Below, piece by piece: positions 46,480 to 55,806 of a stretch of 64,000 nucleotides of DNA. The stretch spans positions 3,431,831-3,495,830 of the forward strand of contig NZ_CP031230.1 in NCBI RefSeq assembly GCF_003351785.1, read 5' to 3'. Under the pieces are notes generated by a model. It was given only the letters and a program-made list of their open reading frames with translations. It did not search any database and was not told where the DNA came from. Numbering within the stretch: position 1 is the stretch's first letter; each line of letters opens with the position of its first letter. This DNA comes from Sporosarcina sp. PTS2304 (GTDB taxonomy: Bacteria; Bacillota; Bacilli; Bacillales_A; Planococcaceae). The translations under genes and the position numbers were made by a program.

Positions 46480-47463
46480 ATGGGATTCAGCAGAATTAAA
46501 GCAATTGAGTATTATTTACCGAAAAATACAGAACAAAATGATGCAAATAATAGAACAGTAAAGAAGGTAGGGATTTTTCAAAAACATATCGCCGCAGAAG
46601 ATGAATTTGCTTCCGATTTAGCTGTCCAAGCTGCGGAACAATTATTTGAGAAACATTCGATTGAACGAGAGTCTATTGAGTACGTTTTATATTGTACGCA
46701 GTCGCCAGATTATTTCTTACCTACAACAGCTTGTTTAATTCAAGAACGACTTGGGTTGAATAATTCGGTTGGTGCGTTGGATTTCAATTTAGGCTGTTCG
46801 GGTTTTGTCTATGGGCTTTCTATGGCAAAAGGGCTGATCGAATCTGGACAAGTGAAGAATGTTTTGCTGTTGACGGGAGAGACGTATAGCAAGTTCGTCA
46901 ATCCGAAAGATCGAAGTGTACAATTGTTGTTTGGCGATGCCGGCTCTGCGACACTGATTGAGGCTTCGGATGTGGCTGGATTGCATCATTTTGCTTTTGG
47001 CACAGACGGTTCGGGTGCGAAAAATCTGATCGTACCTTACGGCGGCATGAGAAATAGAGAACATGCTGTGGAGCTGATCGAGGAAGAGGACGCGTACGGC
47101 AATGTTCGCCATCAAGGGAACTTATATATGAAAGGATCGGCCGTGTTCAACTTCACATCACGAGAAATACCGAAGTCGATAGATCAATTTTTTGAAAAGC
47201 ACAGTTTACAGTTTACTGATTTCGACAAAATCATATTCCATCAAGCGAATCTTTATATGTTGAACTCGTTGAGAGATAAAATGAGCATACCGGAAGATAA
47301 GTTCGTGACAGATTTTGAGGATTGCGGAAACACCGTATCTGCAACGATCCCCATTGCGTTGAAGAGGCAGATTGACAATGGAGAGATCCAGCGAGGCGAC
47401 CACATACTGTTAGTAGGCTTCGGCGTAGGCTATTCTTGGGCGATCGGTTCCATGCATTATTAA
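46480..47463 (+). CDS. 3-oxoacyl-ACP synthase III-like (FabH/KAS III family)
   Basis: ATG 46480 follows GAAAGGCGG; an upstream in-frame ATG at 46450 lacks a site. The 327 residues are typical for KAS III. The catalytic Cys is in LGCSGFVYGL (near residue 112), His in FHQANLYML and Asn in EDCGNTVSATIP. The opening SRIKAIEYYLPKN differs from housekeeping FabH and is closer to the variants found with secondary or sugar-modification pathways. It stands alone, without fatty-acid genes, so it may serve a specialised acyl transfer. Confidence 0.85.
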   Translation: MGFSRIKAIEYYLPKNTEQNDANNRTVKKVGIFQKHIAAEDEFASDLAVQAAEQLFEKHSIERESIEYVLYCTQSPDYFLPTTACLIQERLGLNNSVGALDFNLGCSGFVYGLSMAKGLIESGQVKNVLLLTGETYSKFVNPKDRSVQLLFGDAGSATLIEASDVAGLHHFAFGTDGSGAKNLIVPYGGMRNREHAVELIEEEDAYGNVRHQGNLYMKGSAVFNFTSREIPKSIDQFFEKHSLQFTDFDKIIFHQANLYMLNSLRDKMSIPEDKFVTDFEDCGNTVSATIPIALKRQIDNGEIQRGDHILLVGFGVGYSWAIGSMHY

Positions 47464-47682
47464 TGTACATATTTTTTTGTGGAGGTAATTGCAAGCCCTT
47501 ATTCGTGAATGAAGAACCCGCTATTGCCTGTGTGGGGGAAACTTGCATTTGAAAAGCAGACAGTAGGACACTGGAACGGGCGGAGTTGCTCGTTCTTTTT
47601 GGTCTCAAGAAAAGCTTTTTCCCCGAGAGGTTCGGATTAAATATAGTATGAAATTCTAAGGAACGGTTGCCTCTACTTATTG

Positions 47683-48215
47683 CGCTCATAGAATCCGCGT
47701 TCGCGCTCATAGAATGCTCACTTCCGATCATAGAATCCGCGTTCGCGCTCATAGAATCCACGTTTCCGCTCATAGACTCCGCGTTCGCGCTCATAGAATC
47801 CACGTTCGCGCTCATAGACCCCGCGTTCGCGCTCATAGAATGCTCACTTCCGCTCATAGAATCCGCGTTCGCGCTCATAGAATCCACGTTCGCGCTCATA
47901 GACCCCGCGTTCGCGCTCATAGAATGCTCACTTCCGCTCATAGAATCCGCAATCGCGCTCATAGAATCCGCAATCGCGCTCATAGAATCCGCATTCGCGC
48001 TCATAGAATCCACGTTCGCGCTCATAGACCCCGCGCTCGCGCTCATAGAATGCTCACTTCCGCTCATAGACCCCGCGTTCGCGCTCATAGAATCCGCATT
48101 CACACTCATAGACTCCGCAATCGCGCTCATAGAATCCGCATTCGCGCTCATAGAATCCGCGTTCGCGCTCATAGAATCCGCATTCGCGCTCATAGACCCC
48201 GCGCTCGCGCTCATT
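47683..48215. repeat. Large 21-bp CGCTCATAG repeat array
   Basis: About 26 units, mostly CGCTCATAGAATCCGC(G/A)TTCG with variants ending CTCACTTC or CCCCGCGTTCG, at 20-21 base spacing. It lies between the FabH-like gene and cassette I. Confidence 0.88.
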
Positions 48216-48383
48216 AACCCCCACTCACGCGTACATTCAATCAGCGGATGAATCACAAGTGTAAGAGTAAAGTACTAGTTCACTTCATACTTTATTGCGA
48301 AAAACTTTTCTTGTATACCTTTCGTAGTTTTTAGAAAATTACAAAATAATTAGTTAATCCCATTGTGACTTCATAGGTAGTTG

Positions 48384-48389
48384 TACTAT
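48384..48389 (+). promoter_or_regulatory. -10-like box of cassette I
   Basis: TACTAT, 10 bases before the leader, preceded by TTG. It is the weakest of the set. Confidence 0.45.
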
Positions 48390-48399
48390 GGTAGGAGTA

Positions 48400-48504
48400 G
48401 GGGAAATAAGTGAAGTACTACCGCTGACGGCACGCCGTATGCGATGAAAGTCGCCTGTACGGTGTAGGCCCGAAACGAAAGCCGTAAAGGTATAAGACGG
48501 GAAT
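48400..48504 (+). ncRNA. Cassette I: free group II intron 3' half
   Basis: Leader at 48400-48410, DV CGCCGTA/TACGGTG, DVI with CCCG/CGGG stem. It ends AAT before AGC 48505. Confidence 0.87.
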
Positions 48505-48768
48505 AGCGGCACATTAGTAACTGGTAATGAATTTTCTGGTACGGCAGATGATCCGAAAGTGTATCCAGGAAATGTAGTTGTTACGGTCACGGATATCGAA
48601 AGTTTAGAAAATGCGATTGTAGAGGGGGATCTGACTTTAGTAGGGACGCCTAGTGACACGCTAACGTTTACTAACATTACAGTCACAGGGAATTTAGACG
48701 TGACTGGATTGAACGGAGATTTATTTGATTTTGACGGAATTGTTGTTCAGGGAGATACAATCTTGTAA
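48505..48768 (+). CDS. Cassette I exon: short beta-solenoid-like module
   Basis: The 87-residue exon opens AGC GGC ACA TTA. Its turns (VVTVTDIESLENAIVEGDLT, ITVTGNLDVTGLNGD) resemble cassette H. No secretion signal or ribosome binding site is present. A hairpin and the 48840 nuclease gene follow. Confidence 0.74.
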   Translation, partial: SGTLVTGNEFSGTADDPKVYPGNVVVTVTDIESLENAIVEGDLTLVGTPSDTLTFTNITVTGNLDVTGLNGDLFDFDGIVVQGDTIL

Positions 48769-48776
48769 GTACTGAT

Positions 48777-48806
48777 AAAGCCTTCTGTTTTATTCAGAAG
48801 GCTTTA
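48777..48806 (+). terminator. Hairpin between cassette I and the nuclease gene
   Basis: AAAGCCTTCTG and CAGAAGGCTTT form an 11-bp stem. The nuclease start is only 34 bases further on. Confidence 0.7.
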
Positions 48807-48839
48807 TCTATCTAATCAAAAGAAATCGAGGTGTGGCAG

Positions 48840-51800
48840 TTGAAAGGTAAAAAGACGTTTCATATAGGAATAATATTTTTACTGATTTTTAGTTTGATTT
48901 CACCAACTGTTTTAATAACGCAGGCAAACGCAGAAACAGCAACATTGCAATCTACTTCTATTACAGTGGAAGAAGCCATTGATAATAATAGTGGTAATGC
49001 TACGGTGACGGGGTATATTGTCGGGTATATCAAATCTGCAACGTCTATTACTGAAACTGCAAATGATGATTATAATCTTGCGATCGCAACAGAGCAAGGT
49101 GAAACAAATATTGCAAAGATGTTGTTTGTTCAGATTCCTTCAGGATTACGTACTGAATGGGGTCTAAAAACTAATCCCGATCTAGTAGGCAAGCAAGTAA
49201 ATGTAACAGGTAATTTAGAACTATTTCATTTAAAATCAGGAATGAAAAGTGTTACAAGCATCAGCTTCACCGGTGACCAACCAGCTCCCGAGCCAGTAGA
49301 AGTAATCAGCATTACGGAAGCTCGTGCAAAAGCTGTTGGAGAGACGGTTTCAGTTACTGGAACGGTTACTGCGAAACTAAAGAACTCTATCACGATTCAA
49401 GATGGAGAAGCGGGTGTTGCGGTACGTCCGACTAGTTTAGCTGTAGATTTAGGGGATGAAATAACAGTAGTAGGAAAAGTAGCGCAATATAGAGGATTAA
49501 CGCAAATTGATGGTGCAAGGTTATTAGAGAAGACAGCTGGCACCGTGCCGGAAGCCAAAGTAGTCGAAGGTTCAGCAGTTGGCGAAGAGTTTGAATCTCA
49601 GTTAATCACGCTTACTAACGTCTCGCTTACTGATAAAGAACAGGGAACAGGCTGGGCTAACTTTGCTGCTACGTCAGGGACTAATTTCGTTATTCGTGAC
49701 GAAAATGATAACTTAGGATTGCAAGCGGGTATGACGTATGATTCGATCACTGGAATTGTTCAGCAATTTGATGATGTGTATCAACTAATTCCTCGTGACG
49801 CTAATGATGTGGTAGAAGACGTTAATGCAGTGAAGCCTGTCGTTGCGAGTCCTAGCAGTGGAACGTTTATTGAAAATGTAAGCGTCACGCTTTCCACGGG
49901 CACGGCAGATACGACAATTTATTACACAGTAGATGGAACAGATCCTACGGCAGAGTCTACTAAATATACAACACCCATTGAATTTACAGAAGATACACAA
50001 CTAAAAGCAATTGCGATCACGTCTGATGAACGCGAAAGTGTAATTCAAACATATGATTATGTTATTACAGATGCGCTCCGAATACATGACATTCAAGGAT
50101 CTGGCCACGTCTCTCCGTTAGAGGGGCAAGTAGTAGAAGAAGTAAAAGGGATTGTAACGTATAAGTTTGTGTTGCAAGGAACGACTTATTACCATATCCA
50201 AACGCCTGACAATGAACGTGACGGCAACTTGGACACTTCCGAAGCTATCGTTCTTTACAGCGGGCGCGACGCATGGAATTTGTCTGTAGGGAATTTGGTA
50301 AAGGTCAAAGGGAAAGTGAGCGAATATGCGATTGATGGCTATGCAGATCGCCAGACAACTGACTTAAAAACGACGCAGATCAACGTACGAAATGATCAAG
50401 GTGGTGTGGTGGAAGTAATCGAAGAGTCTGTGCCGTTACCTAAACCTTACATCATTGATGAATCGAATCTGCCTACACAAGCTATTTTAAGTGAAGGATT
50501 AAGTGAGTTTGATATAGAAAAATATGCAGGAGACTTCTGGGAAAGTCGGGAAGCGATGCTCGTGCAAGTAGGTGACGTGAAGTCGGTTGGACCGCAGCAA
50601 CACGGTGATCTGACGACAGTTCTTGCAAGCCGTGAAACAGAAACGAAAAACGGCGGTGTTCTTTTGAAAAAAGATCAGCCGACAGCAGATTTAGTTCAAT
50701 TTAGACTGGAACCGAATACTCAGGCGAGAAATTTTGAAGTGGCGACGGGCGACAAGTTCACCGGCCCTATCGTTGGGGTCGTCGGCTATTCATTCCAGAA
50801 CTATAAAATTTATGTCGATTATAATGAAATGCAAGAAAAGTTCGTCAAGGGTGAGGCAGTTCCCGAGACAACGACAATCGTCAAAAACCCGAATAAACTG
50901 ACGATCGGCTCGTATAACTTGGAAAACTTCTCAAACAACAAGAAGACGACTTCCGATGACAAAGCGCAAAAATTAGCAAGGGCAATTGCCAACGATATGC
51001 ATAACCCCGATATTGTAGGTGTGACGGAAGTGCAGGACAATAATGGACCTGACGCGGGAGGTCCTGAAGCAAACGAAAGTTACCAGCGCTTGATCGATGC
51101 GATTACAGCAGCGGGCGGCGTTACGTATAAATATGCTAATATTGATCCAGTTAATAATGAAGACGGCGGGCAACCGAATGCGAATATCCGTGTAGGATTT
51201 CTCTACAATCCAGAGCGCGTATCATTGAAAAAAGCACCGCATGGAGATGCGATGACGCCGGTAGGATATGAAAACGACCGCTTGACAGTGAATCCAGGAC
51301 GAATTGATCCGGCTAATGAAGCGTTCAACCGAAGCAGAAAACCGGTCGCGGCAGAGTTTACGTTCCAAGGGGAGGACGTAATTGTCATCGGTAACCACTG
51401 GAACTCCAAAGGTGGAGATACGCCGCTGTTCGGTGCGATCCAGCCGCCAGTGTATAAAAGTGAAATCCAGCGCAAGAAAATCGCCCAAATTGTCCATGAC
51501 TTCATCGCGGATGTCAAAGAAAAAAATCCATATGCGAACGTAGTAGCACTAGGCGATTTCAATGACTTCCAATTTGCAGAGTCATTGGAAATTCTAGAAG
51601 GCGATATTATGAAAAATCTTGTAAAAAAGGTACCGGAAAATGATCGTTACTCTTATGTGTATCAAGGGAATTCACAAGTTCTCGACCATGTGCTCGTTTC
51701 TAACAATATGTTTGAAGAGGCTGAAATTGATATGTTGCACGTCAATGCAGACTATACAGACATGGCGGGACGTGCGAGTGACCATGATCCAGTGCTCGTT

Positions 51801-52211
51801 CAGGTAGCACTTGAAAAAGCCCCGATAAAGATCGACAATTATTACACGTTTAAATCATTTAAAACGACTCGTTTGCTGATCAACAAACCAAGTGTCAGCG
51901 TCTATTTGGATGGAGAATCCATCATCCGTCAAGAAGTCGTATTTACCGGGAATTACGCGAAATTCCATGGAGAAGGATTTGCACAGACGACTGTCCGACT
52001 GAAACCGGCAAAAGCGGGAGCGATAATCGACTTTGCAGGAACAAATGTGAAAACAGTCATTATTGACAGTAAGAACGTTAAAGAGATCAGAGGAGCTGAG
52101 AATATTGGAGAAATTCAGTATCGCAACGGCGCTTCTGTAAATACAGTCACAATAGTGGACAGAAATGGGGAACCTCTACAGGTTCCTCTTTTTCTGTCTG
52201 AAATTATTTGA
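48840..52211 (+). CDS. Large secreted endonuclease/exonuclease/phosphatase-family nuclease (YhcR-like)
   Basis: The start is taken as TTG 48840, seven bases after GAGGTG; GTG 48831 overlaps that site. The product has 1123 residues with a signal peptide (about 1-31, cleavage near ANA-E). Residues 35-145 resemble DUF6359; 150-235 an OB-fold (VSVTGTVTAKLKNSITIQDG); 330-410 a chitobiase C-terminal type Ig domain (DTTIYYTVDGTDPTAES). Residues 680-1000 are the metal-dependent nuclease fold, with SYNLENFSNN, GVTEVQDNNG, IGNHWNSKGGD, ALGDFNDFQ and ASDHDPVLVQ carrying the expected Asn, Glu, His and Asp residues. It probably degrades extracellular nucleic acid. The last residues are translated through a terminator-like hairpin. 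Confidence 0.88.
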   Translation: MKGKKTFHIGIIFLLIFSLISPTVLITQANAETATLQSTSITVEEAIDNNSGNATVTGYIVGYIKSATSITETANDDYNLAIATEQGETNIAKMLFVQIPSGLRTEWGLKTNPDLVGKQVNVTGNLELFHLKSGMKSVTSISFTGDQPAPEPVEVISITEARAKAVGETVSVTGTVTAKLKNSITIQDGEAGVAVRPTSLAVDLGDEITVVGKVAQYRGLTQIDGARLLEKTAGTVPEAKVVEGSAVGEEFESQLITLTNVSLTDKEQGTGWANFAATSGTNFVIRDENDNLGLQAGMTYDSITGIVQQFDDVYQLIPRDANDVVEDVNAVKPVVASPSSGTFIENVSVTLSTGTADTTIYYTVDGTDPTAESTKYTTPIEFTEDTQLKAIAITSDERESVIQTYDYVITDALRIHDIQGSGHVSPLEGQVVEEVKGIVTYKFVLQGTTYYHIQTPDNERDGNLDTSEAIVLYSGRDAWNLSVGNLVKVKGKVSEYAIDGYADRQTTDLKTTQINVRNDQGGVVEVIEESVPLPKPYIIDESNLPTQAILSEGLSEFDIEKYAGDFWESREAMLVQVGDVKSVGPQQHGDLTTVLASRETETKNGGVLLKKDQPTADLVQFRLEPNTQARNFEVATGDKFTGPIVGVVGYSFQNYKIYVDYNEMQEKFVKGEAVPETTTIVKNPNKLTIGSYNLENFSNNKKTTSDDKAQKLARAIANDMHNPDIVGVTEVQDNNGPDAGGPEANESYQRLIDAITAAGGVTYKYANIDPVNNEDGGQPNANIRVGFLYNPERVSLKKAPHGDAMTPVGYENDRLTVNPGRIDPANEAFNRSRKPVAAEFTFQGEDVIVIGNHWNSKGGDTPLFGAIQPPVYKSEIQRKKIAQIVHDFIADVKEKNPYANVVALGDFNDFQFAESLEILEGDIMKNLVKKVPENDRYSYVYQGNSQVLDHVLVSNNMFEEAEIDMLHVNADYTDMAGRASDHDPVLVQVALEKAPIKIDNYYTFKSFKTTRLLINKPSVSVYLDGESIIRQEVVFTGNYAKFHGEGFAQTTVRLKPAKAGAIIDFAGTNVKTVIIDSKNVKEIRGAENIGEIQYRNGASVNTVTIVDRNGEPLQVPLFLSEII
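52169..52194 (+). terminator. Terminator hairpin overlapping the 3' end of the nuclease gene
   Basis: GGAACCT and AGGTTCC form a stem with a CTAC loop and a TCTTTTT tail. It lies upstream of the stop at 52211, so the original stop has probably moved. Confidence 0.7.
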
Positions 52212-52269
52212 TTTTAAAAGGATTTGACTGAATAGTGAAATATTTATTTATTGTTATTTAAAAGTATTA

Positions 52270-52275
52270 TATACT
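52270..52275 (+). promoter_or_regulatory. -10 box of cassette J
   Basis: TATACT, 7 bases before the leader. Confidence 0.58.
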
Positions 52276-52282
52276 AGTAGCA

Positions 52283-52389
52283 GGGGAAATAAGGTATTTG
52301 GAAGACTGCTGACGGCACGCCGTATGCGATGAAAGTCGCCTGTACGGTGTAGGCTCGATTCGAAATCCGTAAAGGTATAAGACGAGAAT
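52283..52389 (+). ncRNA. Cassette J: free group II intron 3' half
   Basis: Leader at 52283-52293, first DV subtype joined to a CTCG/CGAG DVI stem. It ends AAT before AGC 52390. Confidence 0.87.
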
Positions 52390-52953
52390 AGCGCTATTGC
52401 TAGAATGCCATTTGATGTTGTGAATTTAGAAAAAACAAATGAACATATTTTTTATGTAGGTGGATCACTTCAGTTGGTTAATAAACTACCTGGGAAAAGG
52501 ATGTGGTATAACGAAGATATAACTCTTGATGAAGGGCAGTGGGTGGAAATTCCATACACAGAAGGAATGAGAATAAGTGAAAAAGGAGTCTACTATTTTT
52601 CCGAATCCGTTACAGAGGTTGAACCTAGCAGTGGATCGCTGATTTATTTGTATGGCGAAGAATATGTGTTGACCGAAAGCAATTCTTCGGTATATGTACA
52701 CGAAAGAACGGTAGATCCTGCTACACTCGATTTCTCTACTAGCCCAGTTGTACAGAGCGACCCCGCAAATAGCGATTTCGATGCACAATTGCAAGTTGCT
52801 TCTAAAGGACTCAACTTGACGTTTCAGATTCCCCCTAAAGTGGGTGATCGTGTAGCGTTTACTTACCTTAATGGAGAGGATCCTTTCATCGTATATTTTA
52901 TGAAAGCTACGGATGGGTGGAAATATAAGCAAACACTACTAGAAGATTTTTGA
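52390..52953 (+). CDS. Cassette J exon: unrecognised surface module
   Basis: AGC GCT ATT GCT AGA opens a 187-residue frame. It is beta-rich and acidic (GGSLQLVNKLPGKRMWYNE, DRVAFTYLNGEDPFIVYFM); I recognise no family. An in-frame ATG five codons in has no ribosome binding site. No clear terminator separates it from cassette K. Confidence 0.72.
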   Translation, partial: SAIARMPFDVVNLEKTNEHIFYVGGSLQLVNKLPGKRMWYNEDITLDEGQWVEIPYTEGMRISEKGVYYFSESVTEVEPSSGSLIYLYGEEYVLTESNSSVYVHERTVDPATLDFSTSPVVQSDPANSDFDAQLQVASKGLNLTFQIPPKVGDRVAFTYLNGEDPFIVYFMKATDGWKYKQTLLEDF

Positions 52954-53020
52954 AAAAGAATGTAGATAGTGTCTTAAGTTATATGTCTAAAGTTTTATAT
53001 ATTTAATATTCAGAATATTG

Positions 53021-53026
53021 TATAAT
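53021..53026 (+). promoter_or_regulatory. -10 box of cassette K
   Basis: TATAAT, 8 bases before the leader. Confidence 0.6.
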
Positions 53027-53034
53027 GAGAGTTA

Positions 53035-53142
53035 GGGGAAATAAGCATAAGAAAAACTATTGCTGACGGCACGCCGTATGCGATGAAAGTCGCCTGTACG
53101 GTGTAGGCCCGGAACGAAAGCCGAAAGGTATAAGACGGGAAT
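53035..53142 (+). ncRNA. Cassette K: free group II intron 3' half
   Basis: Leader at 53035-53045 followed by C, which adds a pair with the donor strand. DV CGCCGTA/TACGGTG; DVI CCCG/CGGG. It ends AAT before AGC 53143. Confidence 0.88.
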
Positions 53143-53952
53143 AGCGCACAGCAAGCCGTAATGAATCAAATTGCCGCACTTGATTTTATGGACGGTACAT
53201 TTGATACGGATGTAGCAAATACGCGTTCAGCTTACAATGCGCTAAATGCTACACAACAAGGCCTAGTAACAAACTATGCACTTCTGGAGGAGGCTGAAGC
53301 AGGGATTGTCACTGATGAAGCAACATTTGCAACTGCCATCGCCAATGCAGATAAGTTGTTTTTAGCTAACGATATTTCATTAGGCAGCACAGTCGCAATT
53401 GATCAGGAAGTATTGATTAATGGTAACGGAAAGACTTTGACAAGCACAGTAGATCCAATTAATGGTCTAACGCATAACACGTCAGTTGTAGTTAGTGCAA
53501 ATAATGTCGAGATTACTAATCTGACTGTGGATGCGAATGCAACAACGCCTGGGACATGGCAGACACCCGCGCGCTTTGGTATGCAAGTGTATAATGCAAC
53601 CGGAGTGAAGCTGACGGATGTAACTTTGAAAAATGGACAGGCTGGTTTGTTAGTGAATGCAAGACTTTCTGATGCTAGTGTCACAGGAACTGGAATCAAT
53701 ACGGATGGCAATGGGTTTGGAGGAATAGAAATTTTTGCGGACGCAACATTTACGTCCACACTGACTTTAACTGAACCTCAAATGCATACGACATCGAATC
53801 CGGCAATTTGGTCTGAAGGTGCAGGTACTACGAATGTTGTCGTTTCACAAGAGTGGTACGATAAATTTTTGGCAGGACAAAGTTATTCAATTAATGGAAA
53901 CAATATAACTGTACCAACTGGTCAGACGCATTGGAAAAGAGTGTATATGTAA
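53143..53952 (+). CDS. Cassette K exon: beta-helix surface module
   Basis: The 269-residue exon opens AGC GCA CAG CAA. A short helical lead (about 1-45, YNALNATQQGLVTNYALLEEAE) precedes a right-handed beta-helix with ANDISLGSTVAIDQEVLING, NNVEITNLTVDANA and GQAGLLVNARLSD. The helix part is clearly paralogous to residues 200-370 of cassette G, so the two share ancestry. Confidence 0.78.
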   Translation, partial: SAQQAVMNQIAALDFMDGTFDTDVANTRSAYNALNATQQGLVTNYALLEEAEAGIVTDEATFATAIANADKLFLANDISLGSTVAIDQEVLINGNGKTLTSTVDPINGLTHNTSVVVSANNVEITNLTVDANATTPGTWQTPARFGMQVYNATGVKLTDVTLKNGQAGLLVNARLSDASVTGTGINTDGNGFGGIEIFADATFTSTLTLTEPQMHTTSNPAIWSEGAGTTNVVVSQEWYDKFLAGQSYSINGNNITVPTGQTHWKRVYM

Positions 53953-54009
53953 TGATGTAGTAGGCCGATAAATTGTTTTAGAAACGCATAGGTTAGTGAA
54001 CGAGAGAAA

Positions 54010-54050
54010 GAGTCTTTTAATCGAGAAATCGGTTAGAAGACTTTTTTATT
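54010..54050 (+). terminator. Terminator of cassette K
   Basis: AGTCTT and AAGACT arms with an inner stem, followed by TTTTTT. Confidence 0.75.
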
Positions 54051-54152
54051 ATTCAACTACTAATCGTCAAAACATCAAATAGTCTACTTAGTAAAAAACG
54101 TAATAAATCAGAAAATTAAAATTCGATACTTTTAAATTACTTAAAAGTATTA

Positions 54153-54158
54153 TATAAT
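54153..54158 (+). promoter_or_regulatory. -10 box of cassette L
   Basis: TATAAT, 7 bases before the leader. Confidence 0.6.
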
Positions 54159-54165
54159 GATGTCA

Positions 54166-54274
54166 GGGGAAATAAGTTTTAAGAATCATTGCTGACGGAT
54201 CGCCGTGTGCGATGAAAGTCGCCTGCATGGTGAAGGCTCGAAACGAAAGCCGCATAGCGGTATAAGACGAGAAT
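54166..54274 (+). ncRNA. Cassette L: free group II intron 3' half (second DV subtype)
   Basis: Leader at 54166-54176, DV TCGCCGTG/CATGGTGA, DVI with CTCG/CGAG and GCCGC/GCGGT stems. It ends AAT before AGC 54275. Confidence 0.87.
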
Positions 54275-55252
54275 AGCACAGTATTACCATCGACTATTCT
54301 ATTTACGACGAATGGTACGATAGAGAAAACAGTTGGGAATGACCCATTTGTAAACGCGGTGACAGGAGGAGTAGGAACTGGGGCTATTACGTACTCTAGT
54401 GGAACGCCAAGTGTAGCGACAGTTCATGCTACAACAGGAGAGGTAACGGTTGGTAATGCAGGAACAACTGTAATTACAGCTACTAAAGCAGCAACGCCTA
54501 CACATGCAGCAACGACAGCAAGCTATAGTGTAGTTGTAGTACAAGCTCCAAGTATACAAAGCTCTATAGTAGCTACAAACAATCAGTATGTGGACATTAC
54601 ATTTAATCAAGGAATGTACACTAATGCGAATGGAACAGGAGGTTTAACTAGTGCAGATTTTGTTGTTGCGTATACTAAAAATGCAGGCAACGCGACAGGT
54701 GTAACCGTTACAGATGTCACGAAACCGAATGGAACTCCGCTCAATGGAGGGGAAACTACAGTTCGTGTGGCATTGGCAGTGACTGGTACACCGAATGGTC
54801 AGGAAACGATTGAAGTTCGACCCGTCAACAGTACCTCTATCTATAATCGAAATGGTACAGCGCTGGCGCAAAATGAAACAACAGGTGTCATTTCTATTAA
54901 TGGAGTGTATATGATGTTGACTGGCATTTTTCCATCAGGTGCAGTGTATGATTATGGTCACGGCACAAAAGGAACATTTTTCTTTGGCGGAATTGAAGCG
55001 AATACATCATATCAGGTGTCGGGTTATTTAGTATACAGTGACCGAATCACGCCTTACGAATCTTTAGAAACAGCTACAATTATGGGTGTCCGTAGTGAAG
55101 GAAATCAAGGCTCTGGCAGTGTATCTAACTTTACAGTACATTCTCAATTGAATAATTTTACATTTACGTACACATCAGGCCCTTTAGGCGGTGGAGACAA
55201 ATTCAACATCCTCATTAATGGCGCAAACACCTCTGTATTTTGGACTAACTAA
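54275..55252 (+). CDS. Cassette L exon: Big_2-like and SbsA-like surface module
   Basis: The 325-residue exon opens AGC ACA GTA TTA. Residues 5-90 form a Big_2-type domain (ITYSSGTPSVATVHATTGEV). Residues 90-210 form an SbsA/Ig-like domain (NNQYVDITFNQGMYTNANG). The last 110 residues (YDYGHGTKGTFFFGGIEANT, SYQVSGYLVYSDR) are unassigned. No secretion signal is present. Confidence 0.77.
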   Translation, partial: STVLPSTILFTTNGTIEKTVGNDPFVNAVTGGVGTGAITYSSGTPSVATVHATTGEVTVGNAGTTVITATKAATPTHAATTASYSVVVVQAPSIQSSIVATNNQYVDITFNQGMYTNANGTGGLTSADFVVAYTKNAGNATGVTVTDVTKPNGTPLNGGETTVRVALAVTGTPNGQETIEVRPVNSTSIYNRNGTALAQNETTGVISINGVYMMLTGIFPSGAVYDYGHGTKGTFFFGGIEANTSYQVSGYLVYSDRITPYESLETATIMGVRSEGNQGSGSVSNFTVHSQLNNFTFTYTSGPLGGGDKFNILINGANTSVFWTN

Positions 55253-55307
55253 TAAGCGCTTGCACAACTCGCTACTGAACCTGATTACTAGATAGTGTGC
55301 AAAACAA

Positions 55308-55348
55308 AGAGCGCCCTCCCTTCTGTAAGAAGAGGGGACGCTTTTTTG
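55308..55348 (+). terminator. Terminator of cassette L
   Basis: A GC-rich imperfect stem AGCGCCCTCCCTTCT with AGAAGAGGGGACGCT is followed by TTTTTT. From here to 55793 no gene is seen. Confidence 0.8.
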
Positions 55349-55793
55349 TACTTATTTACGCGACTTATAAATAGTAAATATTAAACCTGTTGATTATCCA
55401 GAGAAAGGAATTGGCTTTTGGAAATGAGGGGTTTGCTTTAGGATTCTCCCGAAAAAAACCCGTCCCCTTCGGAAAGCCTATCGTCTGGAAGCGCAAGCCG
55501 TGGGACACTTCAAGTCAGCCTCGCTCCATTCAACAGCCATAGTCAAACCCGCTTTGAAAATACATAATATAAGTAATAAACATTCTTAGATAAATATATT
55601 AAAAAAAACACCAAAAACCACAAGCATTTTCTTTTTTTGCAACAAGTCAGTAGATGAGTCCTAGTATCCAAAGGTGTCAGAAAAATATATTTACTTGCTT
55701 ATAATTAATACTTTATTAGCATTTCCTACGATGGACGAAGGATTCAATTTGATAAAAAAGCTATTTTTGAATTGTATTACCTGCTATCTATAT

Positions 55794-55799
55794 TATACT
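55794..55799 (+). promoter_or_regulatory. -10 box of cassette M
   Basis: TATACT, 7 bases before the leader. Confidence 0.58.
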
Positions 55800-55806
55800 G
55801 ACGCTA

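Noticed and set aside
47683..48215. CRISPR array
   Set aside because: The conserved core is only 9 bases, the period is 21, spacers repeat among units, and no cas gene is nearby.
47667..48251. Long open frames through the 21-bp repeats on both strands (7-residue repeats)
   Set aside because: They follow from a period divisible by three, have no ribosome binding sites, and occur in several frames at once.
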